Source of the DNA: Dichetophora obliterata
Taxonomy: Eukaryota > Arthropoda > Insecta > Diptera > Sciomyzidae
Direction: 5' to 3'
Length of the DNA: 64,000 nucleotides
Assembly (NCBI GenBank): GCA_963920525.1
Contig: OY986438.1
Location: 178,910,388 to 178,974,387 of the forward strand
Shown here: positions 12,438 to 24,121 of the stretch, piece by piece
Layout of the letters: the number at the start of each line of letters is the position of its first letter
How positions within the stretch are numbered: position 1 is the first letter of the stretch
The notes under the pieces: model-generated
Told to the model about the DNA's origin: nothing
Databases searched by the model: none
The model's input: the letters and a program-made list of their open reading frames with translations, nothing else
Program-made: the position numbers and the translations under genes

Positions 12438-12470
12438 ACCTCATCGGTCCTCTGCATGCGCACGCATACA
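12438..12470. repeat. piggyBac left terminal and subterminal inverted repeat
   Basis: The end starts directly after TTAA with ACCTCATCGGTCC, then a CGCACGCATAC stretch that pairs with the right subterminal repeat. The first base differs from the right end (A against C). Confidence 0.88.
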
Positions 12471-13256
12471 ATTTTGATCTTTAACCTTGAATAAAATAAA
12501 AACGGTTCAGCGGAATGGCCGTATTTTGCAAAGTAGAATTATTTTGCCAGAACAACAAAAAAAACCCGTTTTTGAATTTGTACCCTTACTGCATGAAACA
12601 AAGATATACAGATAGCTTACTCCGTGCGCAAAAAATGAAATCTTCTGCGCACTACGTCACTCGAGCTTGTCAGCTGTAACACGTGGTGCATACATACAAA
12701 AGAAAATGTGAAGAAGCAAAAAGTGAGCACAAGCAGCAAGCAGCACAATTGCAAGCATTTAATTAAAGTTAGTTCTAAAGTTTTAGAGCTTTTGATGAGA
12801 ATAACAACGATTTTCATTCGGGTCATAAAATGAATTTACAATTTTTCAACAAACGAGAAGAACAAGAAAATGAAAACAGAGAAGCTATCAAAGTGCTGTC
12901 AAATACATCAAGTAACGTAGCTATTTTTTTGTGTAGGAAAACAAATGGGAGAAAACACCCCTATTATAAATGCATTTCTTTTCAATAATAGTACTGATTT
13001 GCTTAAATTTATTTATAAATATATTTATAATATAATTTATTTCATTTCAATAAACCAAGTTTCAATAAGAAAATGTCGATATTTTTTCATCGCTATTAAT
13101 AAATTATCCCATTTAAATATATTGTGACTACGTTTTAATTTAGCCACTTTGACAAGCTCGAACTACGTCACAACAAAGATGGCGGACATGCGCAATACTT
13201 TATCTGTAGTTCTTTGTATCATGCCCTTACTGTATTTGCCTGTGCAGTTATAGTTA

Positions 13257-13292
13257 CGAATCGGTCCCTGTGTATGTGCACGCATACACATA
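13257..13292 (+). repeat. Internal copy of the piggyBac end sequence
   Basis: GAATCGGTCCCTGTGTATG followed by TGCACGCATACACA repeats the order of the left end (ATCGGTCC, then GCGCACGCATACA). It lies inside the element, upstream of the transposase, and no TTAA precedes it. piggyBac elements often carry internal repeats of their ends as transposase-binding sites, which is one explanation. A nested, shorter element end is another. Confidence 0.6.
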
Positions 13293-13497
13293 AGCAGGTA
13301 CCTGGAATTGCCGCTTATTTTTGTGTGTGGATTTATAGCACGCTCTTATTTTTTCATTTTATGAAATTCAGTTTGTTCTGGAACACACATAAGTGAAGTC
13401 TGTTTGCGCATTTATTTGAATTTTGGTTGTGTTTCGAAGTATTTGATAAAAACTGGATAGAGTTTTACGTGAAAGAAGGCAGCGAGATGAACTAGAA

Positions 13498-13917
13498 ATG
13501 GATTTTGATTTGGAAAGCAAAGCGGGCGAAATGATTTTGCATTATCAGACGAGGAGAATGATGAAATTGAAGTTAGCGTGCATTCGGATGAAGACAACAT
13601 TGAGCCACTTGAGCAAAATTAAGCAGAAGAAAATGCAGCAAATCCTGAAAATAAATATTTTTCAAAAAATAAGAATATTGAATATTCATCGCAACCATTT
13701 GAAATAAATCGAATAAATTCATTGCGACGTGCAGAAAATTTCACTTCAGGTAAAAACCTACCCTCTTTGTTATGGTTTCATGTTCATTATATGTTTAATT
13801 TTTGTTATAAATCAGGTCCAAAAGCATTAGCAGCTGCTACTTTAGTTGATGTTTCGTCTGCATTTCACATGTTCCTTGAACCGGTTGAGAATATTATTTT
13901 GAACATGACGAATTTAT
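13498..13917 (+). pseudogene. piggyBac transposase N-terminal part, decayed
   Basis: This stretch precedes and should be continuous with the large frame at 13918. A start region (MDFDLESKAG) shifts frame near 13528 into an acidic segment (NDFALSDEENDEIEVSVHSD), typical of piggyBac N-termini. An in-frame TAA follows at about 13619. A further part ends ENFTSG and resumes after an intron as PKALAAATLVDV, a family-typical segment. Another +1 shift near 13905-13935 separates it from the catalytic frame. The two shifts and one stop make this copy a pseudogene unless sequencing errors are responsible. Confidence 0.75.
13750..13815 (+). other. Probable 66-bp intron in the piggyBac gene
   Basis: The stretch begins GTAAAAACC and ends AAATCAG, with a T-rich 3' part. 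Removing it joins FTSG directly to PKALAA, as expected for the family. At 66 bases it has the usual size of short fly introns. It is also stop-free and a multiple of three, so retention would not break the frame. Confidence 0.65.
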
Positions 13918-15246
13918 ATGGTGTGCAGTACAAAGTACAAAGACGATTGGGAAAACATTGATTTGGACACTCTGCACGCATACTTTGGATTGTTGCTGCT
14001 TTCTGGTGTGTATCGGTCATACGGTGAATGTGTCTCTAAACTGTGGAATGACGAAACTGGTTGGCCAATATTTAGAGCAACAATGTCTTTGAAAATGTTC
14101 AAGCGTATCCATGGTTGCATTCGATTTGATGACCGGGAACAACGTATGGCCAACACTGCATCTACAAGTACTTCTGTACGTGAAAAATTGGCACCGATTC
14201 GAAATGAATACGATAAATGGAATCATTATTTGAAAGTTGTATACAATCCAGGAAAATACACTACCGTAGATGAACAGTTAGTTCCGTATCGTGGGCGATG
14301 TCCGTTTCGTCAGAATATTCCATCCAAGCCGGCGAAATGTGGCATCGAAATTTGGGTGCTATGCGACTCAAAAAGCTGGTATGCATACAACACACAAATT
14401 TATGGTGGTCGGAATCGTAATGCCACTCCTGAACGTAATCTCAGACGGAGTGTTGTTTTGGATTTGGTGGAAGGACTTTCTGACACAAATTTAACGTGTG
14501 ACAACTTTTTCACTTCGTATGAATTGGCAGAAGATTTACATAAGAATCGCATGACTATTTTGGGAACAATAGGGAAAAATAGGACTGAAATTCCTTCAGT
14601 TCTACTCGACATGCGTCAAAAGCCAATTTATCATACAGAAGTTGTATATGAACATAAATTGCAAGCAGTTATGTTGTCATATGTTCCTCGCCGGTACCGA
14701 TTTGTGACATTGCTCCGTACATACCACAATGTTGTCAGCATAAATGAGAATAGTGAAAAGAAGAAACCTAACATCATTGAAGACTACAACAAAACCAAGA
14801 GTGGAGTTGATACTATGGATCAAATGGTGGCTACATACACATGCAAACGAAAAATCAATCGGTTGGCAATGGCAGTATTTGGTAACATGCTTGATGTTAG
14901 TGCGTTGAATGCATTCGTGACGTTCATTGCATTGTTCCCGAATTGGAAAAATTCTAAAACGAACAATAATATTTGTCGTCGCCTTTTTATCGAGGAGCTT
15001 GGATTGAATTTCGTTGAAAAACAGATCACTAAACGTAAAAAACAACCTGAAAGTAATGATGCTTCCAGTGTTATTCAAAGAATTCGGGAGATTCGCCATT
15101 TACCAAGTACATCAAAACGAGGCCGATGCCACATCTGCACATATAAAAATAACAAAAATCTTTTTGCTACGCGCTGTGAAAAGTGTAGAAATTTCATTTG
15201 TGCTGAACATAATTTCAATTTATGCGAAAAATGTACAAATAATTGA
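13918..15246 (+). CDS. piggyBac transposase catalytic and C-terminal part
   Basis: The 442-residue frame is a DDE_Tnp_1_7 (piggyBac) transposase, which cuts and pastes the element at TTAA. The catalytic aspartates are visible at D118 (TTVDEQLVPYRGR), D195 (LTCDNFFTS) and D298 (KSGVDTMDQM, with D301 beside it). The C-terminus carries a cysteine-rich zinc-binding domain, with C404, C407, C420, C423, C428, H431, C436 and C439. All key residues are kept. Full-length piggyBac proteins are near 550-600 residues, so about 130 residues are missing at the N-terminus and lie in the broken upstream segment. The methionine at 13918 is only the first in the open frame, not a likely natural start. The gene ends about 245 bp before the right end of the element. 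Confidence 0.93.
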   Translation: MVCSTKYKDDWENIDLDTLHAYFGLLLLSGVYRSYGECVSKLWNDETGWPIFRATMSLKMFKRIHGCIRFDDREQRMANTASTSTSVREKLAPIRNEYDKWNHYLKVVYNPGKYTTVDEQLVPYRGRCPFRQNIPSKPAKCGIEIWVLCDSKSWYAYNTQIYGGRNRNATPERNLRRSVVLDLVEGLSDTNLTCDNFFTSYELAEDLHKNRMTILGTIGKNRTEIPSVLLDMRQKPIYHTEVVYEHKLQAVMLSYVPRRYRFVTLLRTYHNVVSINENSEKKKPNIIEDYNKTKSGVDTMDQMVATYTCKRKINRLAMAVFGNMLDVSALNAFVTFIALFPNWKNSKTNNNICRRLFIEELGLNFVEKQITKRKKQPESNDASSVIQRIREIRHLPSTSKRGRCHICTYKNNKNLFATRCEKCRNFICAEHNFNLCEKCTNN

Positions 15247-15429
15247 CAAAAGTTAAAAATTCAATTTTTTTTCTAATATATGTTATATTCTAATTAATTT
15301 CATTCTAAATCTACCTTTATGAAGTTCAAATGTATTAATATGATAGTTAACAATGTAATAAACATAAAAAAAATCACAAAACATAAATGGTTGTTAATTT
15401 TTTTTAGCTTTTTTACAAATAAAAATATA

Positions 15430-15490
15430 TGTGTATGCTCGCGCATACAATGGGACTGATAAGATGTATTTCTCGAGGGACCGATGAGGG
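15430..15490. repeat. piggyBac right terminal and subterminal inverted repeat
   Basis: The terminal GGGACCGATGAGGG abuts TTAA at 15491. A subterminal TGTATGCTCGCGCATACA at 15432-15449 is nearly palindromic and matches the inner repeat of the left end. About 25 bp separate the two parts here, against about 5 bp on the left. Such asymmetric spacing is known in this superfamily. Confidence 0.88.
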
Positions 15491-15494
15491 TTAA

Positions 15495-18400
15495 GATAGG
15501 ATCAAGACTAACAGAACGTCAATAAATTTCGTCACATCTCCGTTGCATTTAAAATAAAAGCAACTCCAAAATTAAGAAAAAATCTTCTTACCAAAAAAAA
15601 AAAATATTAGTTCAGTCTCATGAATTTCCTTAAATTGATACATTTTATTGAAAAAAACTCTAAAATTGACAGCCCAGACATATTTGTATATATTGAATTA
15701 GATTCAACAAAACAATAAATAAATACATAACTTTGTAGAAGAAAAGTATGTCTGCTCTTTTGTACGTAATCTAAAGGTAAATTTATAATTTTTCAATCTT
15801 CTTTTAAATCCAAAAGTTCACCATTTAAATAAAAATCGGTTGAGCAACGAAAAGTTTTTCCATTAAAAATTAATAATGCCATATTTTGATTACTATATTA
15901 ATTTTTTTAAAATTCGAAAAATATATTTTTTAGAATTATATTTGAGCTTAATGCCAAATAAGTTTAAGCAATAGGTTGCAAAAATAACAAGTTATTAGCA
16001 GAAAAACCACCAAGCAGACTAGACAGCTGTTTCTTTGCTGTCTACATCAATGCTTCAGAAGGCTTTTGTGGAATCTGCAGTCCATTTACTTTGATAAGTT
16101 TATACGCACAACTTCTGTTAAATCAAAACAGAATTATTTGCGCTTTTTGCCTTTCGAAGCAATTTTTTTTTTACCATTTTGCAGTAAGCAAAAGTTGGGA
16201 AAAGAAACTGCATGGGCTACGTTCGGATGAGAAAAATATAATTAAATAAATACAAATTTGTTGTTGTTTTTTCAGCTAAAAAAATGAACTCTCTACGAGA
16301 GCAAAAATGAACACCGATCTTAATCAAAATCTTGATGATGCTCAAGAACGGCATCAATCAGTCAAATTTAACAAAACAAAGGGGTGAACTTCAATCATTT
16401 GATTCATGTCTGAACATAGCCATGAGCCATTGATTTTCGTTGTTGAGTTTTTTGTTTTTTTCTTTATCACGATTCAAACCAGGCTCCAACAATTTGCTGG
16501 TATAAAACCATAGAAGCATATTTAGAGTACTATTTTTCCGTTTGGTAGTCTTTTTTCTATATTTAGAAGCTTTACAGAAATATAATTCTTACAAGTTATT
16601 ATTAAATTGTATCCACTTTTACTCTTTTATTTGAAAACTATCAGGCCACGTTGTTTTTTTACCAATCTACATAAGACAATATATGGCAAATGAAATAAAA
16701 AACTTTTCTGCTGTTGTTTTATTTGGGTTTGAAGCGCAGCACTGCATATATATTTATCTAATTTTTCGTCTTACTGGAGACTCATCTGTTTTTTTTTTTT
16801 TTTTTTTTTTGTTGCGTTATGCTAGCTGAGCATACAAGAGAGTAGTAAAGAGCATCATGGAGTTTATTGAAACTCTCGTATCACAAATGCGTGAAAAAAA
16901 AGCAATACAGCAATGCGTAACAGCTGCAATGATTTCTTAAGTAACTTAACACTTTAATTAAATATACTTGTTATTAAATTTTTGAAAGAAAAATACCCCT
17001 AAAGAACTTTGTGGCATAAATATGATATTCTAAAACTTATTTCAAAAAAATCGGTCTTGTAGTTTTAAAGTTCAGCGGGAACAAAAAACATGTTTACTTA
17101 AATTTTATATATTAGTATAGATAAAAAAAAATTTTAATTTTTATATATGCTTACTTTGCCATAAATAGCGTATTGATACCAATACATTTTCAAAATCATG
17201 TTAACTGGGGAGACGTATTGGTTAAAATCTAGGCCTATGCTGAATTACAGTGTCACTTATGTAAGTATGTTTATTACTGCTTAAGATTTTTAATACAATA
17301 TTTTAATACTTCAATATTACAATACTTGCAATTGCTTTTAACGATTGTCAATGAATATTTTTTAATAGCTATATAACAAGGCTTTAATATCGCACAATCG
17401 TTTAGTATAATACACCAGAATAATTGTAGTTCCAACAGCATTTTCAAAAGAAATAAAAATGTATCGTAGCAAAACTATTTAATCTACTAACGTGGCTAAT
17501 AAAGAAATTTGAAGTTCATCAAATTTATTTAAAGCCTAATGAAGAAGCAAATGGAAAACGGAAACAATCAGCGCCATCATTTCAACGCTCTCTGCAGAAA
17601 TGGCAAAATGTGAAGCACACAATTGCAATGAAGTGGTTATCTTAGTAACACCCACATTATTCTTGTGGGAGAGCGAGGTGTTGGCCTTAGAATTTCTTGC
17701 ATTCGATTAACGTACGGATGACTTCAATTTTAAGCATAAATTCATAGACCAGCTGGTTTTTGGTTTGAGAAGCCATTAAGTGCTAGTGGTTGATATTATA
17801 TACTTTGAAGAGCTTATTTAACAAAGTCCAAGCAACCATAAAAAATGCACGCCAAAATGGTTGACAGAGTATCAGTAACGAAACGTTATTCAACCATTCT
17901 AGACATTTTATGGGCAAAAAAAAAAAAATTAAATAAAGGGTTGTCAACTATTATTGGGTGACAATGAATGTCAGAGACCAGCACGTACAAAACTGACAAA
18001 CATGATGATGTTGAACTTTAAACTTTCTGAGCAGAGAGTGAAGAGTTTTATAGTTATCAGAACGGAAGTCAAGTGACCATCTGATGACTGTTAACAAGTG
18101 CAGATATTACTAAAACTTTTTCGAATGAATTTTTTTTTAAGAACTAAATAGAATAGGCATTTCCATAAAAATAAGGACATGAAAATATCATCAAAAATTA
18201 AAATACTGCTGGAATTAAGTAAAAAGAATTAGCATCAACAACCGCTTTGTTAAAATGATTGCACATTAATAACACCCAAAATGTACTGACTTAATAATAA
18301 ATATAAATAACTTGTAACTTTATAACACTTCGTAACTAAATTTATACTATTTTATTTTTCATACCATGCTATTGCTAAAAAAAAAAAATCAACCCATCAA

Positions 18401-19799
18401 CATTGTTAAGCTACTTCCTGCAGCGTTTGTTGTGCAAAATTTATTAAATTTATAGTTTGTGTAAAAAAAACTAATGAAACTCTTGCTTGCAGCATAAATG
18501 CTTGCATCTATACTTGTATGATGGGGTAGCCGAATTTTTTTTTACATATAAAACCAGAATTTTTTTTTCGTTATGCTAAATTTGGTTACTTTAACTTAAT
18601 TTAATCTTCTTATTTGTATGCATTTTTTGTGGCACAACTTTTTGAGCGTTTACTTAAGCAAGTTTTGTCAAAAAAAAATTATATAATATTATGCACTAAG
18701 CTGCAGGACAATCTGAGGCAGAGTTTTCAACGTTCTTGTTTGCATTCTATGCAATTTCAATATTAGTAACAACTAGTGCAATAAAACGCAATGCAATAAT
18801 TTTTGTTCATAATTTACATAAAAACTATGCATATCTAAATGTAGTATCGAGTTAATTTTTAAATTTATAGTTTAAAATTGCTGCCAGAAAACTTACACAC
18901 AGTCACAGAGAAAACTATACGTACCCCTTAAAAAATGTTGTTGTTTGAGAAAATTTCAAAATTCTAATCAAAGTAAAAAAAAGTTTATAATTGGATACAT
19001 AAAATATTTGCAATTTCCTTACTTAAAAATGTTGAAATCTTATAAATATAATTTTTGTTTTCCCTATCTTCTACGCGTGAGAAGATACTATGTATGCTTA
19101 CAACTTTGAAACTTTTTCAAATTCCAAATTTTTTCTTTAAAAATAATTTTTTTTCAAATAATGTGTTTAATATCTGTTGTTTTTATGGAATTATCATAGA
19201 TTCTTGCAATAGTTTAAAATAAATTAGAACTTAAAAAACTTTTTTGAAACTAATTTTAAATTTTCGGTAATGTTTTAAAATTTGACATCCAAAAAGATAC
19301 AGACTACATTATGTGCTGATATATTTACTTTCATGGCAAATATGTCCAGAGATAGTTTACCCTTAAGTAGGCCAATTACTTGAAAATTCTCAGATATCAA
19401 TTTTGAACAGACCGTAAACAAAAAACTTGATAAGTTCGAAAGGTAACAAAATTTATATATAAACTACTAATTAAAATGTACTTAAAAAAGAAGAAGTTAA
19501 GTAATCAACTAATGGTTTTCTATTAAAAATGTTGCAAAATGTTATGATTTTAACAAAAAAGTTTAATTATTTTTTTTTTTAATATGAAAAAATTATTTCA
19601 TTAGCACTTCTTGTATATGAGAAATAAGTCCAAAGTATGCTTAAAATAATTTTCAAATCTTCACCCTATGTCTAACAGAAGCTGAGAAATAAAAGTTACC
19701 GCAAATGCTTATAAACGCATAAATCTCTCGCATAAAGTAAAAAAAAAATTGTTTTTAAAGCGGCATTGAGATGCCAATATATTGAACAGCAGATTTGGA
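15495..19799. other. Long non-coding AT-rich stretch
   Basis: I see no coding region, terminal-repeat pair or tandem array beyond simple runs; a T run of about 22 lies at 16789-16810. The sequence is about 4.3 kb of low-complexity AT-rich DNA. Confidence 0.5.
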
Positions 19800-19960
19800 C
19801 TGAAAAAAATTTCCATAAATTTCTTCATACAAAAATAAATGAAAAGACTTAGAATTTTTCCATATAAAATATATGAAAAGGTATTTTATTTTAATTGAAG
19901 TATTTTTAGCAGCTAACAAAGAAAAAATTGTTTATATTAAAAAAACACATTTTTACATAA
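19800..19960. repeat. Dispersed copy of the GATC-rich repeat family
   Basis: The segments AAAGACTTAGAATTTTTCC, ATTTTATTTTAATTGAAGTA and TTTTTAGCAGCTAACAAAG match the spacer part of the family at 4620-5000. The GGATCC core is missing. Confidence 0.55.
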
Positions 19961-19999
19961 CTTTATATGCATCTTAATTATGCATATTCAGTTTTAAAA

Positions 20000-20350
20000 T
20001 TAACCTTATCGTATGAAAACTGCGCACACCTCCCATTCAAAATTACTTTAAAAAAACGGTAAAATATCTTTGAATTCCACAAGGACTTATCTAATCCATT
20101 TAACTTTATCGAATGAGCTTAAATCCTAATTACACACTTTGGGTTTCAAAATAAGCCAAATCGGTTGAAAACCACGTCTACCTCCCATATAAAGAGACTA
20201 TAAAAACGTTAAAATTTATTTAAATTCAGCAAATAAGCTTAAATCTTAATAACACAATTTGAGTTTGAAAAACAGCCCAAACGGATGAAAATCGCATCTA
20301 CCTGTTATAAAAAGTGGCTTTATAAAAACGGTACAGTTTTAATATCACAA
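20000..20350. repeat. Diverged tandem repeat, ~120-160 bp unit, 3 copies
   Basis: The CRCRYCTACCTSYYAT block recurs near 20022, 20182 and 20300. Each is followed by a TATAAAAACG-like segment and a TTAAATCYTAATNACAC segment. The copies are diverged. No coding content is seen. Confidence 0.5.
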
Positions 20351-20904
20351 CTTTGAAAAAAAGCCGAAGCCTGGTTTTGAAATTAAAATAAATAGCATTC
20401 TAGGACCATCAAACAGGCACCTTTACACTCTTGAGCTTAAAATATACATAAAATTGATTAAATTGATGAAAAAAATTGGTTAAAATTTGAGGTGACGCTT
20501 TTTTTTCTTACCAAATGTTTAAGCAAAAAAGGTGGCCCTTTTTTATCTTATCAAATGTTTAAGCAAATTTTAGTATCACTACTAAAATATTTTTTCTTGT
20601 TCATTTTATATGTATTGAAATTTTTTTTCTGTTTAAAAAAACAGTGTGTCGTTTTGAGAATTTTATAATTCAATACCTTTCATAAAAAAAAGGTTAGAGC
20701 CTGGCCTATGCAGGCATCTTGAGTAGGATCATATGGATTTAAAAAACTTAAAAAAGTTTCCGAACCTTGGCATTCCCAGCACTTAAAAAAGATATAAAAG
20801 CTATAAAATAAAAAAAAATTGCAAATATGAGGTGGCCCTTTTTTATTTTCAAAAATATTTTACCAAATTTTCCGTTTTATAATTATAAATAAAAGTATAA
20901 TTAA

Positions 20905-20958
20905 TTGTAGTTAATTACTTAATTAAAAATATAATTATAATTAAGTAATTAACTACAA
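20905..20958. repeat. Perfect 21-bp inverted repeat (hairpin)
   Basis: The 21-bp arm at 20905-20925 (starts TTGTAGTTAATTAC) is perfectly complementary to 20938-20958, with a 12-base loop. It lies about 40 bp upstream of the 5' edge of retrotransposon J1. The nearby block GTGGCCCTTTTTTATCTTA with AAATGTTTAAGCAAA is repeated at 20490-20570. Confidence 0.85.
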
Positions 20959-21014
20959 AATTCATAAACAAAAAGTTTAATTTTTTAAATAAATTTCTTT
21001 AGAGGCAATATATC

Positions 21015-21908
21015 TTGCGATTTGAAAGTAGCATTCAATCAAACCCGAAATCGTTTTGGAATTTTATTCAATCGAAGAAAAAGGATTCGCACATACCTAC
21101 GTCTATGCACTATAATGGTATACAATCTTCTGCTCTCGCGGATACCGTTAATATTTTTGCAGATTTTTTCAAATCCAATTATTCTGATGATTCTGTTTCG
21201 CCAGATGAGCTGGTGTTAGCCAATGTCGAAACATTTATGGATATTGACTTGTTGACACTATCGGAGCGTGATGTTTTTGATTCTTTAATTGCTGTGAAAT
21301 CAACTGTAAAAGTCGACACAGATGGCATTTCTTCTATTATGCTCAAAAATTTTGCACTAGGCTTATCTGTGCCCCTTTGTAAGATTTTTAATGAATCTTT
21401 ATCAACTGGTTCCTTCATTCAATGTTGGAAAATTGCCTCAATTACTCCGATTTTTAAAAGTGGTGGTAAGAATGATGTGTCAAATTATCGTCCTATCTCT
21501 AAACTCTCCAATGTTTCTAAATTATTTGAAAGTTTAGTAAAGGGAAAACTATTCTTCCTAGTTAAAAGCCACATTTGTCCTCAGCAACATGGTTTTGTTG
21601 CTGGTCGATCGACAGTGACAAACTTAGCTTTGTTTACTGAATTTTGTATTTCGTCTATAACGTTAACGCATGGTCATAAAATTGATGTAATTTACACGGA
21701 CTTTTCTAAGGCTTTTGGCAAAGTGTCCCACAAAGATTTAGTTGCTAAACTTGCAAAAATGGGGTGTCATTCAATATTCTTAGAATGGATAAAATCATAC
21801 TTAGATGCTCGACCATGCGTTGTGTCTATAAATAATGTCAAATCTTATAAGTTCATCGCTACCTCTGGTGTTCCACAAGGAAGCATTCTTGGGCCTTTGT
21901 TTTTTATA
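21015..21908 (+). pseudogene. J1 reverse transcriptase, first part
   Basis: The frame encodes the N-terminal half of a Jockey-type reverse transcriptase. Visible motifs are NYRPISKLSNVSKLFESLV (about residue 157), QQHGFVAGRSTVTN (about 195), the catalytic block YTDFSKAF (about 230; the following position is G where D is usual) and SGVPQGSILGPLFF (about 284-297). At codon 298 the frame runs into the Helitron, which adds 15 foreign residues and a stop at 21956. Residues before 150 match the linker between endonuclease and RT (SFWNFIQSKKKD). The methionine at 21015 is not a natural start because the element is truncated. Confidence 0.92.
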
Positions 21909-24121
21909 TCTATACTATTATATAAAAGGAGACTCACGAAATTGGATCCAGAATAAGCTCGGTAACCGCTGAACCGATTTTGATGATTATTTTTTTATTC
22001 GATTCCTATGATAATATAGATTGTTATAGCTTACCAAGGTTTTCGAAAAATTTTTTCTTTAATCATTGCAAAATCACGCATTTTATTTGATGCCTACATT
22101 TAACCAGCAGCACAATATAACAGCAAACAAAGCTTTCCACTCTTTGTCGAGAGAGCTTATCTCAATATAACACGACAGCCATGTTGTGTAGTTAAGCTGA
22201 ATTCAGTGATAACATTCAGCATGTTTTTGTGTAATTTAAAATAATGTTAATCAACTTGAGAGCGTGCAGAAATTTTTCTCTCTGAGCGAAAACTTCATTT
22301 GAAAAAAACTTTCAAAACATGCTGAAGGTGATCAGTGAATCTAGAATTACTTTCAGGGAGATTCTTGCTTTCATACAGTGTTAATTAATTTTCTTTGTTA
22401 ATAAGGGAGGAAGTTGCCAGAAATTAGGGGAGGGGAGTTGCCAGAAATTAGTTATCTGTTATTCTACAGCGATTTGTTATTCTACTTTTCATGCCCATTT
22501 TTTGCAAAAAATGCTATATTTCAGACGATTTTGGTCATATGAGACTAGAATTTGGTAATCTTTTTACTTTCGCTAACTTTACTAAAAATGGGCATGACCC
22601 ACTTTAGTTAAGTCCACTTTTCGGGCGATAAGCTTGGAGTAAAGCAAAGCGCACTAGGTTTAAGCTCAATTGAGCTGAAATTCTGGCACTCTATTATTTC
22701 GAGTATGAGATGGTTTAAGTGAAAAAATTTTGCCACACCCACATTACCGCCCAGAATTAATCAAAAATGTTTACTTCGAACGATCGAATTCACAAAACGA
22801 TCACAAAAAATTCATTGAATTGAGTCAGGACAAATTCTTTTATAACTATAACGTTAACTATGAATATATAGATAAGGAAAAAGATTAAGACATAGATTTA
22901 TGTATATAACTTTGGAATAGTTTGAAACATTTTTCACAGAATTATTTTTTAAGCTATATTTGAAAATGTTTTTCACATAAATTAGTTTTTAAGTTGTAGC
23001 ACATTACAAAAAATAAAACAACATTTTAAGCAAATTAATTTTTATCAAAAAATCATAGGGGGGGGGTAAGTGGCCCATGATTTTTAATGATAGAAACTGT
23101 TTGTGTCAAAATAGAAAAATTTTTGCAGGTAAATTATGTTATAGGAAATAATAAGGAAAATAAAAAGAAAAAAAAAATTAAATTAAAAAAATTTGTACAG
23201 CAAAAGCAACTCTTGGCCTATTGTTTAGTACAAGTTGGATATTTTAGAGGTTTTTTGAGAACAATATAAAACATTGCATTGGTGAGGTAAAGGTAAACCT
23301 TTTCTAATTTTCCCAACTTACTTAATTTCTAAATTTACTTAGCTTTCAAACAAAGAAAATTGGATGAAAATCAATTTGAAAATGGCGGAAATGTTTGCTT
23401 GCTAAGTCAAAACATGAAATTTCAATCGTTTTTTTTCATTCTGAGACTTATGAGTTATACTGAGAATATCTATAGTTTTGAGATATCGCAAGAATTTTAA
23501 TGTCATAACAACAGGCTTTTTAAACATACTTAATATCCATACAAAATATTTCCGAAAAGAAAAGAAAATTACCGTTAATTTTATTAATCAACGACTTTCC
23601 ATACAAGAATGCATTGTTATGCATTGAGAAAGTCTATAGTTTTTGAGATATCGCCAAAAGTTTGATGTCATTATAACGGTTTTTTAAATTTAAGAAGAAT
23701 TGTTGTTGGACCCAATAACAACAGTTAATAACTGAAGAAGGCCGATTAACTACAGCAATTAAAGAAGAATATATTTATTTTCAGAATATATGACAAAATT
23801 TCATTTTTGATTACAAATTTTAAAAATTTTTTACCCAAATTTTTTTATAACGCTGTTATTCAGGACTATTTCAAAAGTAAAAAAAAGAAAGCCAGGTAAA
23901 TTTATGTCATCATAACAATTACCTTTAAAATAAGTTATTCAAATTAAATAAAGTAATTTCTTAATATATATACCATTTTTTCATAATTAAACAAAACAAA
24001 CACAATAATTTTTGCATTTTGAATTTATCTTAATACAACTAAATAATTAAATTCTAAGATTTAAAATTTTTACATGATATTTAATATTTTTATCGCAGGC
24101 GAAGCAGCGGGTGTTTGCTAG
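21909..24121 (+). mobile_element. Non-autonomous Helitron inserted in J1
   Basis: The element starts TCTATACTATTATATAAAA right after host A21908 and ends GCGGGTGTTTGCTAG right before host T24122. This matches the Helitron rule: 5' TC, 3' CTAR, insertion between A and T, no target duplication. A GC-rich stretch (GGCGAAGCAGCGGG) sits just before CTAG, where Helitrons carry a short hairpin; here the hairpin is weak. Removing exactly these 2213 bases restores the RT frame (PLFF-I-LFINDI). No Rep/helicase gene is present, so mobilisation would need an autonomous relative. Internally it holds imperfect short repeats and a G run near 23058. Related sequence occurs at 29021-29460 and, inverted, at 62870-63330. 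Confidence 0.9.

Larger units (their letters stand above)
12434..15494 (+). mobile_element. piggyBac-superfamily DNA transposon, TTAA-flanked
   Basis: Both borders are TTAA (12434-12437 and 15491-15494), the fixed target of piggyBac elements. The left end reads ACCTCATCGGTCC (12438-12450). The right end, reverse-complemented, reads CCCTCATCGGTCCC (from 15490), giving an inverted terminal repeat with one mismatch in the first 13. A subterminal inverted pair follows: GCGCACGCATACA near 12458 and TGTATGCTCGCGCATACA at 15432-15449. The element body is 3053 bp and carries one transposase gene on the plus strand. The reading frame is broken upstream, so this copy is probably not autonomous. Confidence 0.93.

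Noticed and set aside
14677..15099. 140-codon minus-strand frame inside the piggyBac gene
   Set aside because: It is antisense to the transposase, which has clear catalytic motifs, so it is a shadow.
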